A stretch of 64,000 bases of DNA from assembly GCF_900111165.1 (NCBI RefSeq), contig NZ_FOGH01000003.1:106087-170086 (forward strand), written 5' to 3'. Below the pieces are notes generated by a model. The model was not told where the DNA came from, ran no database searches, and worked only from the letters and a program-made list of their open reading frames with translations. Below, one piece after another: positions 1 through 7,789 of this stretch. A program made the position numbers and the translations under genes. How positions within the stretch are numbered: the first letter of the stretch is position 1; the number at the start of each line of letters is the position of its first letter. The DNA is from Nitrosomonas sp. Nm51 (GTDB lineage: Bacteria; Pseudomonadota; Gammaproteobacteria; Burkholderiales; Nitrosomonadaceae).

Positions 1-862
1 CCTTTTTGAAGAGATCCGGCGCGACCTGGTTGAAGTAGATGACACCGGCAGGCATTCCATTCGTGCCGATCGCTTCGTATACCTGCGCGCCCGTCGAGGA
101 AGCGCCGAGCAACTCATAGGTTTGCGCATCAAGCGGCACGCCGTCTGACTTAACCCTGGCCACCCATTCGGAAAACGCTTCGGGTGTCATGGCTACGGCA
201 TCGAATTTCTGTTCGGTGAAACCCACACCGCTAAATTGCACATTCTCGCCTTTAAAAACACCGGCTGCATCGGCAAGCAAATGAAGTTTCGTGCGCATCC
301 CCGGCATCGCATAAACCTGCCCGGCCAATGCATCGACCATGAATGACTGCATCACTGTATCGCTGGTCAGGTTCAGCGATACGGGCGCTCCAGCGGGGAA
401 GGCCAGCTGATTGACCGTGGCGATGCCGAGATCGGGGTAGATGAACAACCATTTCCAGTCGAGCCCCACCACCTGAACGTTGAGCGGCGCTGCGTCCGAC
501 GCGATGGGTTTATAGGGATCGAGCGCTTTGGTGCTGAACCAAAGCTTGGTTGAAAGTACGGCTACAATCATAAAAGGTACACCCCACATTACGAGTTCAA
601 GCCAGCCTGAGTATCCCCAGTCCGGCGTGTAACGGGCTTTGGTGTTCCGATAGCGGTAACGCCAGAGCATCACCGGCACCAGGATAAAAACCGGCACCAC
701 CGCGATCATAGTCCAGCCTACGACTTCGATCAGATGCGCGCGCTGCGCTGCAGCGATTGGCCCTGCAGGATCGAGGAAGCTGCTGCGCTGTTCACTACAA
801 CCCGCCAGAATCACCGCAGTCAATAACAATACGCTGAATTGTTTAGCCTTGTTGTATCCCAT
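1..862 (-). CDS. cyoA: Cytochrome bo3 ubiquinol oxidase subunit II (partial, 3' end outside window)
   Basis: Subunit II of the proton-pumping haem-copper quinol oxidase in the inner membrane, which passes electrons from ubiquinol to oxygen. The visible 287 residues start with a lipoprotein signal peptide with lipobox LAGC. Two membrane helices follow (around residues 44-66 and 88-108), then the periplasmic cupredoxin domain with DWKWLFIYPDLGIATVNQ and the GMRTKLHLLA stretch typical of CyoA. The Cys residues of a CuA site are absent from the visible part, as expected for a quinol rather than cytochrome c oxidase. The ATG has a good RBS (AAGGGA, 5 nt away) and lies 23 nt after the degP-like stop, so the two may be co-transcribed. 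Homology is clear; the C-terminus and the other cyo genes are off the left edge. Confidence 0.95.
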   Translation of the reverse strand, partial: MGYNKAKQFSVLLLTAVILAGCSEQRSSFLDPAGPIAAAQRAHLIEVVGWTMIAVVPVFILVPVMLWRYRYRNTKARYTPDWGYSGWLELVMWGVPFMIVAVLSTKLWFSTKALDPYKPIASDAAPLNVQVVGLDWKWLFIYPDLGIATVNQLAFPAGAPVSLNLTSDTVMQSFMVDALAGQVYAMPGMRTKLHLLADAAGVFKGENVQFSGVGFTEQKFDAVAMTPEAFSEWVARVKSDGVPLDAQTYELLGASSTGAQVYEAIGTNGMPAGVIYFNQVAPDLFKK

Positions 863-885
863 CGCAGTCCCTTCAACAGTTCCGT

Positions 886-2361
886 TTACCAGCTCAACGC
901 AACGTAACGCTGCACATTATCCTTACGTATAAGTAAAAGTGCGCGTTTTTTGCCACTGTTTTCTTTGACTGCGCGCTTAAATTCGGAGACGCTGTTTACT
1001 GTCTTGCGGTTAACCTGCAGGATGACAGAGCCAATTTCTATACCTGCACTGGCAGCAATCGAGCCAGCCTGAACCTTGGTTATCACCACGCCTTCACCCG
1101 GTTTGACATCGAATTGTTCAGCCAGTTGTGGCGTCAGGTTCTGGACAGTCAGCCCTATATTTTCAGCACCTTGCGCTGAACCCTGTGCTACCTGGCTGTC
1201 CATGAAAAGCTTACCAATGGTGATTGTAAGATCGCTTTTTTCTCCGTCCCGCAGAACGGTCAAATGCTCCCGGCTACCCGGTGGAGTCAAAGATACGCGA
1301 TTACGAAAACTGCCAACATCTATTACAGGTTCACCGTCATAACTGACAATTACATCTCCCTGACGCAGTCCTGCCTTGTCCGCGGGAGAGTTCTTAGTTA
1401 CTTCGGCAACGAGTATGCCTTGGCCGGGATCAATGCCAAACGACTCGGCAAGCTCGGCTGTCAGAGGTTGAATTGCAATACCGAGGTAACCGCGAGTGAC
1501 TTCTCCTTTCTCAATTAATTGGTGGGCGATAACCTTGCCGAGATTGATTGGAATCGCGAAGCCTACGCCCATGTAGCCACCGCTGCGACTGAATATGGCA
1601 GTATTAATACCCACGACTTCGCCATTCAGATCAACCAGTGGTCCGCCGGAATTTCCCGGATTGATGGCGGCGTCGGTCTGGATAAAATCTTCATAATCAC
1701 TGATGCCCAGACTGGTCCGTCCCTTAGCGCTTATCACCCCCACGGTAAGGGTGTTGCTGAGACCGAAAGGGTTGCCAATAGCTATCACCCACTCACCGAC
1801 CTCCGCTTTGGAGGAGTCGGCCAAGGCAAGCGCTGGACGTCCTTCCGCTTTGATTTCGATGACGGCAATATCGGATTGTGGATCGCGTCCCGTGATTGTG
1901 GCGACATATTCGCGTCCGTCCTGAAATTTGACAAGGATCCGGTTTGCGTCCGCTACCACGTGGTTGTTGGTAAGAATATAGGTCTTATCAGATTTAAAAT
2001 CGCTTTTTGCTGCAAACACAAATCCCGAACCATGTCCTATGATTTGACGCTCTCTTTGTGGTGCGTCAAAACGTGGCCTGCGCGGAATCCCCGTGAAATC
2101 ATCGCCAAAAAAACGTTTGAACAGATCGTCGCCAAAAGGCAACCTGTTGCCAAACGGTGAAGAAAATGGCGTATTCGTCGAGCCCGTTGCGGCAGATTCG
2201 ACCTGTATAAATACTACTGATGGAGAAACGGACCTTGCCACTGATGCAAAGGCTTTGCTGGTTTGTTTCAGGTTTTCAACACCGCCATCCATTGCATATA
2301 CCGGCGTGACGGCAAAACAGATCAATAACAAAAAAAGTTGTATGTTACGATTTTTTTTCAT
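886..2361 (-). CDS. Do/DegP-DegQ-MucD family periplasmic serine protease
   Basis: HtrA-family protease and chaperone that degrades misfolded envelope proteins in the periplasm. From the chosen start (491 aa) there is a signal peptide ending near VYA, a trypsin-like domain, and two PDZ domains (about 275-375 and 390-485). The catalytic triad is visible: His134 in TNNHVV, Asp164 in DPQSDIAV and Ser238 in NPGNSGGP. The open frame extends 27 codons further upstream, but GGAG sits 6 nt before this ATG (an adjacent ATG at 2364 is the alternative) and the signal peptide starts here. It is the last complete gene of the minus-strand stress block and lies directly upstream of cyoA. The exact subtype (DegP, DegQ or MucD) cannot be settled from sequence alone. 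Confidence 0.95.
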   Translation of the reverse strand: MKKNRNIQLFLLLICFAVTPVYAMDGGVENLKQTSKAFASVARSVSPSVVFIQVESAATGSTNTPFSSPFGNRLPFGDDLFKRFFGDDFTGIPRRPRFDAPQRERQIIGHGSGFVFAAKSDFKSDKTYILTNNHVVADANRILVKFQDGREYVATITGRDPQSDIAVIEIKAEGRPALALADSSKAEVGEWVIAIGNPFGLSNTLTVGVISAKGRTSLGISDYEDFIQTDAAINPGNSGGPLVDLNGEVVGINTAIFSRSGGYMGVGFAIPINLGKVIAHQLIEKGEVTRGYLGIAIQPLTAELAESFGIDPGQGILVAEVTKNSPADKAGLRQGDVIVSYDGEPVIDVGSFRNRVSLTPPGSREHLTVLRDGEKSDLTITIGKLFMDSQVAQGSAQGAENIGLTVQNLTPQLAEQFDVKPGEGVVITKVQAGSIAASAGIEIGSVILQVNRKTVNSVSEFKRAVKENSGKKRALLLIRKDNVQRYVALSW

Positions 2362-2564
2362 CATTTTCTCCGGAAAGTAATAGTTCTGAGTGGGTTCGGT
2401 ATTATGACGGGGGCCAGCGCGTCGCCCGCCAGCAGCCTGCATACGATGCTGCTATCGGGCCAACAAATACGCTGGCCTGCGCCTCTTGTAATTGTTTTTT
2501 GTGGCTTCAGAGTTATTCTCGTCAAGTATTATCGTTTCTAAGGATGCCGATAGTAGAAATCTTC

Positions 2565-3164
2565 TCATTTGCGCGATTTTACGGCGATTGCAATCATCAC
2601 ATACGACCAGCCATGAAAAATCATTTCAATTGCCACCAAAAGACCTATTATCCACAGCGCAGAAGCTGGCCATTGAAAAAAAATCAAGCCGCCCAGAATC
2701 AGTGACACCACGCCGGAAAATATGACCCAACCCCAGCCAACCCCGGCATTTTTTAACTGAAATCCTATAACAATCCGTAAAATACCAATTGCAATGAAGG
2801 CGCCGCCCAGCATGGCCGTTAACATTAGCGAACCAGCCATGGGCTCCGTGATCAATATTGCGCCGGTTACTATGTATAGCAACGCAATCAAAACATGCAG
2901 CGAGATACTTTTCCATCCCTTACATTTAAATGCGTCAATAATTTGAAACACACCGCCGGCTAACAACAAAATACCGAATAACAATACAGTCGCAATTGTA
3001 AGCGCTACGCTCATCCCAAGTGCAACGGTTCCCAATATTATGAATAATATACCTAAAGCTAACAGCCAGCCCCAGCTCTTACGCAAGTCTCCGAACACAG
3101 CGTCAATCTCGGGAGCCAGTTCTTTAACGTCTTTAGTGAATTCCTTACTCGTTGATTCAGTCAT
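2565..3164 (-). CDS. HdeD family acid-resistance membrane protein (DUF308)
   Basis: Small inner-membrane protein of the HdeD/DUF308 family; E. coli HdeD is linked to acid resistance at high cell density. The 199 residues begin with a charged cytoplasmic stretch and then show about six hydrophobic helices with the family's Gly-rich pattern, for example LLAGGVFQIIDAFKCKGW and IAIGILRIVIGFQLK. AGGAG lies 6 nt before the chosen ATG; the open frame extends 19 codons further upstream without an RBS. It sits among periplasmic stress genes, including two YfdX proteins. In enterobacteria YfdX is also tied to acid and multidrug stress, which supports a shared envelope-stress role by inference. Confidence 0.85.
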   Translation of the reverse strand: MTESTSKEFTKDVKELAPEIDAVFGDLRKSWGWLLALGILFIILGTVALGMSVALTIATVLLFGILLLAGGVFQIIDAFKCKGWKSISLHVLIALLYIVTGAILITEPMAGSLMLTAMLGGAFIAIGILRIVIGFQLKNAGVGWGWVIFSGVVSLILGGLIFFQWPASALWIIGLLVAIEMIFHGWSYVMIAIAVKSRK

Positions 3165-3736
3165 TTTTTCTCCTGTGTATTTAGTGTGTTTTATCTTAAC
3201 CAGCGCCGGCAAAGACACCAATGTCTTTTTTCTCTGATTGTCTAACTGGCTTCATTAAATGCATCTTCTGCTGTTTCAAAAGACCTTAGCCGGCACTAGG
3301 ACCATAGAGTGATGTCTCAAGATTCAAATTATGGGCAGTCAATTTTTGTGACCGGATTGTGGTTCTGCCGCCGCATCATCAACCATGCTTTGATAGCGGC
3401 CGCAGTCAGTGGAACAGCGCCAACACAGACGACACCTCTTGGAGCTCACTGTTCCTGTTATGACATTGTGGTTGTGGTGCTTATTAAGTATTAAACACAG
3501 GTTAACACTATGCGTTGTAAAATGGGTTAACAACATGCCGCATGGAAAATATCAACTGTCTTTCCAGAACTTGATACCCATACCGGCTGTTGGCTACTGC
3601 TCTCCAGCCATCAGAGTGACATTCCTGACTGTTGTTAAGAGTCGTTCATGAATAAGTGTTACAGTTATTTATGAACGACTCCTTAGATAATTGAGATGAA
3701 TCAGCAGGCAGTAGTCTTGGTACAAACCGTTTCTGA
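3165..3736. other. Intergenic stretch with a short palindromic repeat, no gene seen
   Basis: About 570 bp between the HdeD and DUF1269 genes. Short open frames on both strands lack RBSs, signal peptides or recognisable domains. The only clear structure is the near-perfect palindrome at 3636-3685, described separately. Confidence 0.6.
3636..3685. repeat. Short (loop-less) copy of a palindromic MITE-like element
   Basis: Two arms of about 20 bp, TAAGAGTCGTTCATGAATAA and TTATTTATGAACGACTCCTTA, flank the spacer GTGTTACAG. The right arm plus GTGTTACAG is identical to the right end of the longer elements at 9552-9712 and 35626-35789, so this looks like an internally deleted copy. It can also fold into a strong hairpin. 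Confidence 0.8.
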
Positions 3737-4243
3737 TCAGGGAAACGCGGGTATATGCGGCTCTGTGCCTTCAATCTCCACTTTGGGTAAATGCTGTTTT
3801 ATACTCGCTTCGATTTCATTTACTCGATCGGTTGGCACGTCGGCCAGTACTAGCAGTTCACCCGCCTCAATCGCTCCTTCATATTCTTTAAGCCGGCGAC
3901 TATCAACGTTCATTCCCACCATCCCGCTTATCCATGCGCCGACACCCGCACCTGCGAGTGTGGTTGCCAACAAAACGCCACCTGCAACTACCGTTGCGGC
4001 CGGAAAAGCAATGGCTACCAATCCGGCCAGCAACCCGGTTGACCCGCCGACCGCCAACCCTTGCTCGACTGCCGGGACAAAATCACTCTTCTGTAAAAGA
4101 CTGGCTTCAGGCAGGTTTTCAAGTGGCGTGCCGGGTTTTGCAATCACGTGAATGTGCCGCTCTTCAATACGCGCTAAAAGCAGTTCATCAACAATTTTTT
4201 TAGTGGTATCGATGTCTGGAACTAGAAAATAAATTCGTCTCAT
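3737..4243 (-). CDS. DUF1269-like membrane-associated stress protein
   Basis: A 168-residue protein with an N-terminal alpha/beta part (MRRIYFLVPDIDTTKKIVDELL) resembling the general-stress/DUF1269 fold. A central Gly/Ala-rich hydrophobic segment (about residues 63-110) can span the membrane as a hairpin, and an acidic tail follows. The function is not known; homologues usually sit in stress clusters. GGAG lies 9 nt before the ATG. It is 45 nt downstream of the first YfdX gene on the same strand, consistent with co-expression. The family assignment is by pattern only. Confidence 0.7.
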   Translation of the reverse strand: MRRIYFLVPDIDTTKKIVDELLLARIEERHIHVIAKPGTPLENLPEASLLQKSDFVPAVEQGLAVGGSTGLLAGLVAIAFPAATVVAGGVLLATTLAGAGVGAWISGMVGMNVDSRRLKEYEGAIEAGELLVLADVPTDRVNEIEASIKQHLPKVEIEGTEPHIPAFP

Positions 4244-4288
4244 AATGGTTTCTCCAATATGTTAATTAAGTGCTACAGGTACAAAAAC

Positions 4289-5209
4289 TTATTTTTTGTC
4301 AGTAAACGATCCGGCAAGATCAGTAAGAAAGTTGCGAATTTCATTAAAGAGATCGCTCTTGGGCATTCCTCCCTCAGTTTCTTCAATAATTCCGTCTAGA
4401 TGTTTGTAAAGCATCCTATAGTCATCTTTACTGCCGTAGCCAAGGGCCTCGGCTATTGTTAGCTGAAGACGCGCTTGATCAAGAAAATGTGTTAAAGATA
4501 TATCCTCTACTTCTGTACGGTCTTTTTTTTCTGCCAAAGCTTCTGCTTTATCGAGATTTTCTTCAGCCCGTATAATGGGCAATGGAATGATATGCCTGGT
4601 CTCTACCAATGAATTCAGCGCTACCCGCAAAACAGCTTTGGCTTTTTTAGTGTTGCCGGCATCGACCAGGGAAATCGCATCTCTTATCGCTTTTGGATAA
4701 ATGGCCAGTGGAATATTGACGACGCTAATATTAACTTCACTTGCCAAGCCGCCCAAAATATCCCGGGCATTCTGGATTTTGTTATCTTCAAGATAATCTT
4801 CTGCTTGTTTTCTCGCTTGTTCAATTTGTTCCAGAGTCGAATATAAATCATGGATGGTAATTTGCGCGTCAATAGCTGCGAGGGCTAAATCAGGATCACG
4901 CGCGAGGGCAACTTCCAGCTCACCTATTGCTTTTTCTAAAGCACTTAATGCTTTCTGCTGTTTATCTTGCTCCAGAGCGGCTAAGGCTTTTTTTGTATTA
5001 GCAATAGCGTCTGCCGCTTCATGGATAATTTGTTTCTGTTTTTCACTGATTATTTTATCTACTTTGGCTTGCGCAGCTTGTGCAGCAGAGTTAGCCGGAT
5101 CATTTGGTTTAATTATCGATTTACCATCAGCGGCACAAAGCGGTAATGACAATAAGGCAACCGATAACATGGCCAAATTCATTTTTAACGAAAGGGTTCT
5201 AAACAACAT
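4289..5209 (-). CDS. YfdX family periplasmic protein (copy 1)
   Basis: Secreted all-alpha protein of the YfdX family. The 306 residues start with a signal peptide (hydrophobic core NLAMLSVALLSLPLC, likely cleavage after CAA). A long helical region rich in Ala, Lys and Glu follows, with IINLAIYP-like and LNSLVETRHIIPLPIIRAEENL segments typical of the family. E. coli YfdX is periplasmic and connected to acid and antibiotic stress; the molecular activity is unclear. GGAG with 7-nt spacing supports this ATG over the internal Met10. A second, diverged YfdX lies at 10245-11129 in the same block, next to SmbP. Confidence 0.85.
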   Translation of the reverse strand: MLFRTLSLKMNLAMLSVALLSLPLCAADGKSIIKPNDPANSAAQAAQAKVDKIISEKQKQIIHEAADAIANTKKALAALEQDKQQKALSALEKAIGELEVALARDPDLALAAIDAQITIHDLYSTLEQIEQARKQAEDYLEDNKIQNARDILGGLASEVNISVVNIPLAIYPKAIRDAISLVDAGNTKKAKAVLRVALNSLVETRHIIPLPIIRAEENLDKAEALAEKKDRTEVEDISLTHFLDQARLQLTIAEALGYGSKDDYRMLYKHLDGIIEETEGGMPKSDLFNEIRNFLTDLAGSFTDKK

Positions 5210-5351
5210 AACGGTTCTCCAATTAATTTTGATTGACCAAGCATTCTCTTTGTATTATTGAAGCCATTTGCTTAAAAAATTCTCCAAATATTCATTCAGT
5301 GACCGAATTTAATAAATTAATCTCTTTTTATTCTGTTGCTTAACTGTATGT

Positions 5352-5591
5352 TTATCCTGATTCCGGAAAATTGTACGAATCCGTTGGAACCCGGCCCGGA
5401 TAGTCGCGGGTGAACGCTGCAGGTAACTTGCGCAGAGTTGGCGTCAATGCGTTTTTGTCATTCAAGACCTCCGTAAGGCACGATGCATACGTCTTCGCAC
5501 GTTTTAATTGGCCGGCTTCACGAATCTTATGACCGGCCCTCTGTGCGCTCGAGTACAAATCGTTTTGCTTTTTAATGGAAAGAATATTCAT
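5352..5591 (-). CDS. Small hypothetical protein, coupled to DUF2934 gene
   Basis: A 79-residue, basic, soluble protein with no signal peptide, membrane segment or recognised domain. Its ATG overlaps the upstream stop (ATGA) and is preceded by GGAGG inside the upstream gene, which argues for a real, translationally coupled gene. No function can be proposed beyond membership of the stress block. Confidence 0.6.
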   Translation of the reverse strand: MNILSIKKQNDLYSSAQRAGHKIREAGQLKRAKTYASCLTEVLNDKNALTPTLRKLPAAFTRDYPGRVPTDSYNFPESG

Positions 5592-5794
5592 TGATTTTCC
5601 TCCACTTCTGCAGCCAACCAGTCATCCAACTCATATCCTGGCTCAAACCCACGAGCCTGCGCCTTGTAGTAGGCTGAAACTGCAACACGAGAATTTTGAT
5701 TTTCAATATCTGGTTGAGATTCTTCCTCAGCAGCATTACCTCCGTCAGTTAATTTTCTCTTGCTACTTTTAGATGATTGTTTTGTTAGTCCCAT
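5588..5794 (-). CDS. DUF2934 domain small protein
   Basis: A 68-residue protein. The N-terminal half is Lys/Ser-rich and probably disordered. The C-terminal half has the DUF2934 signature: AVSAYYKAQARGFEPGYELD followed by DWLAAE. The role of this domain is unknown, but it is often found in small proteins from stress regions. AAGGAG lies 6 nt before the ATG. The 3' end overlaps the next small gene by four bases. Confidence 0.8.
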   Translation of the reverse strand: MGLTKQSSKSSKRKLTDGGNAAEEESQPDIENQNSRVAVSAYYKAQARGFEPGYELDDWLAAEVEENQ

Positions 5795-5858
5795 TTTAAT
5801 CTCCTTAACTTTAGAGTCGGCTATCTCATAGAAATTTCATAAATTTATTTAAATCAGC

Positions 5859-6248
5859 CTATCTCTCAATACTTTCCTTAACCCAGCTCTCTGCCGCCTC
5901 ACGCTGGCCTTTTTCATTGGCATCAAAATAGCGCACCTTGGCTGTTGTGAAAGCCTTGCAAAAAATGGCCATGCCTTTTTCCCAGCCCTTGTTTCCGACA
6001 ATGCCCAATCGTTTAATGTCGTTAAAATGCCGGATGCCGAACTTGGTATCCTCCCAGACGGCTCCTGCCGTCCAGCCATGAAAATTGATTAACTCTACCA
6101 GCATATTCACCTTGCCATGACTTTCTATCTCTTGTTCTATTTCCGGCACAAAAAAATCATAGTCTTCTTTTTCCAGTTTGCCGGTTATTTTTAGATTGAT
6201 GTATCTCTCCTCTTCGATCAGTTCAATACCTTTTAAGGTGACAGTCAT
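5859..6248 (-). CDS. SpoIIAA-like (STAS-fold) protein, copy 1
   Basis: A 129-residue soluble protein of the SpoIIAA-like family (DUF3478), whose fold resembles anti-sigma antagonist STAS domains. Recognisable segments are ITGKLEKEDYDFFVPEIEQE, MLVELINFHGWTAGAVWED and RLGIVGNKGWEKGMAIFCKA. Related proteins often occur in stress clusters; no ligand or partner is established here. RBS GAGGAG is 6-7 nt upstream. It lies 15 nt downstream of a second member of the family, an evident tandem pair with diverged sequence. Confidence 0.85.
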   Translation of the reverse strand: MTVTLKGIELIEEERYINLKITGKLEKEDYDFFVPEIEQEIESHGKVNMLVELINFHGWTAGAVWEDTKFGIRHFNDIKRLGIVGNKGWEKGMAIFCKAFTTAKVRYFDANEKGQREAAESWVKESIER

Positions 6249-6263
6249 CTCTTTCTCCTCTTG

Positions 6264-6620
6264 TTACGCTTTTAGCCATTTTTTGGCTTCTTCGATTTGA
6301 TTTTGGTCAAATACCTTTACATGTGGATGTACAAATACCTGCGCCAATGCCGCCAACCAGTGTTGCCACGTATGCCCGGCAACGATACCAAGGCGTTCCA
6401 CCTTTTTATGATGCCTTTTCACGAAGTCAAAATGCTGTTCTGCCGCATCAAAATTGTCCCAGCCTTCAAATCCGGAGGCGTCGATCATGACTCGAATACT
6501 GTCATGCTCATTAATAAGCGCCTGGGTTTTCTTGCCAAATTCTTTAAAGTCTTCTGGTTTCAATGTTCCAGTTATGGTAATCTCCACCAGATTTCGTGTA
6601 ATAGATTGCACAGTAAGCAT
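6264..6620 (-). CDS. SpoIIAA-like (STAS-fold) protein, copy 2
   Basis: A 118-residue paralogue of the adjacent gene. It shares the pattern ITGTLKPEDFKEFGKKTQAL, MIDASGFEGWDNFDAAEQHF and RLGIVAGHTWQHWLAALAQV. The chosen ATG (MLTVQSITRN) has GAGG 5-6 nt upstream; the open frame runs 15 codons further without an RBS. The conserved Gly-Trp after the second strand suggests the usual pocket of the family. Function is inferred only from family and context. Confidence 0.85.
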   Translation of the reverse strand: MLTVQSITRNLVEITITGTLKPEDFKEFGKKTQALINEHDSIRVMIDASGFEGWDNFDAAEQHFDFVKRHHKKVERLGIVAGHTWQHWLAALAQVFVHPHVKVFDQNQIEEAKKWLKA

Positions 6621-6657
6621 TATTTCCTCTTTACAAGTAGAGATGTTTTTAACTGGC

Positions 6658-7044
6658 TCACACAATTCCTATAAGGTTTGGTACATTCTTAGCGGGATCA
6701 ACGTAATAAAATACGGGCGCTTCTTTAAGCTCCTCCTCGCTCGCGTCTAGTGCTGCTTTATTGTTTTTGAATTTGAAATTATCCACAGGTACAGTCACTA
6801 ATTTGGCATCAATTCCAAGAAAGCCGCCGACCGGCATAATTGCGAATAAAACGCTATCAGGCGGAGAAGATAGAATTAGGTTGCTGATTTTTCCCCGCTT
6901 CTCGCCGTTGTTGTTCACAACATCCATGCATATCATTTTGTTGATGTGCATTTCTTCAATACTTTCGATTTTATCGACATACGTAATTTTTTTGGACGCC
7001 GTGCCAGCATAAACCGGAACACTAATCAACAAACACGATACCAA
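6658..7044 (-). CDS. Exported PRC-barrel domain protein, start uncertain
   Basis: A 128-residue frame that opens with TTG. The N-terminus is a signal-peptide core ending VPVYAG. A PRC-barrel-like domain follows: MICMDVVNNNGEKRGKISNL, then LFAIMPVGGFLGIDAKLVTV. PRC-barrel proteins of this type are commonly periplasmic in stress regions. Oddity: an in-frame ATG at 7086 (M-S-D-Q-E-A) is separated from this frame by TGA at 7066-7068, and the codons between TGA and TTG add more hydrophobic residues (NSLVLLV). Either the gene starts at TTG with an unusually short signal peptide, or a nonsense mutation has hit the original signal sequence. Confidence 0.65.
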   Translation of the reverse strand: MVSCLLISVPVYAGTASKKITYVDKIESIEEMHINKMICMDVVNNNGEKRGKISNLILSSPPDSVLFAIMPVGGFLGIDAKLVTVPVDNFKFKNNKAALDASEEELKEAPVFYYVDPAKNVPNLIGIV

Positions 7045-7236
7045 GACTAACAGGACGAGCGAATTTCAAGCCTCTTGATCACTCATGTCTTAATCGTATG
7101 ATTCAAATTTGATGCGGGTGCAGTTGTTTGCTCTAATTGATTCATTTCTTTTCTCCAGATCGTTTAATTGCGCAGAGTGGATGTAAGAATTTCTTCGCAC
7201 AAGAGCAGCGTCGAATATTTTTTGAACATTTGTCTG

Positions 7237-7527
7237 CTAATCGTAGACCGATGCAGGCGTTCTTACATCCTCTTTCCCTTTTATCCAGTGCGTATCAGCT
7301 TCAGAGTTGTTTTGCGCACGGCTGGCATTGATACAGTCGGGCGACGCGCCAAGGTCTTCCGGGCCGGACATGCATTGGGCCAGTTTTGCCTCACGCTCGG
7401 TTTTGTTTGCCTGATACCAGTCAACAGACTGGACCTCACCTTCGTCGTTGAGATCGTTGCAACCGGCCAGCCCCAGTACCAGTAAACAACCTGCCGCTAT
7501 CGAAATTCCGTTTAACAGCTTTTTCAT
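7237..7527 (-). CDS. EexN-like lipoprotein
   Basis: A 96-residue protein with a clear lipoprotein signal: KK, hydrophobic core, lipobox LAGC with Cys23. The mature part has the EexN/TrbK-like pattern: VDWYQANKTEREAKLAQC, then a Pro/Gly/Asp stretch and CINA, giving two further Cys that could form a disulfide. In conjugative plasmids EexN is an entry-exclusion lipoprotein, but chromosomal members like this one have no nearby transfer genes, so the real role is unknown. AAGGA lies 8 nt before the ATG. Confidence 0.75.
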   Translation of the reverse strand: MKKLLNGISIAAGCLLVLGLAGCNDLNDEGEVQSVDWYQANKTEREAKLAQCMSGPEDLGASPDCINASRAQNNSEADTHWIKGKEDVRTPASVYD

Positions 7528-7666
7528 AATGATATTCCTTCAAATAACAGATCGTGGTCTCTCCTCAAAGATGGCCGGTATCCGGTCTCATCCGGACTTA
7601 AAAAACCGGAAGATTCTCCTATGAATTTCATTTAAATACTAAAATTTAATCACGCGGCGATAGAAC

Positions 7667-7731
7667 CTAGAGCCAGTACCCGGGAACCCAGGTCACCCCC
7701 CGCCACCGGTCCGCCCAGTGGCCGGGGCACC
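7667..7731 (-). pseudogene. 3' remnant of the YXWGXW-repeat gene
   Basis: Encodes only the last residues (ending WVPGYWL and the stop) of the protein intact at 11400-11750. The rest of the gene, including its start and signal peptide, is lost through the 318-bp deletion in copy A of the duplication. Confidence 0.85.
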
Positions 7732-7789
7732 ACTGGCCCGGCACATGGTTAGAATAGGAAAGTAAACTGCCGCCAGCTTTGCTCGGACT

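Noticed and set aside
1519..2160. 213-residue plus-strand open frame
   Set aside because: Lies wholly antisense to the well-supported DegP-type protease gene and shows no domain or RBS.
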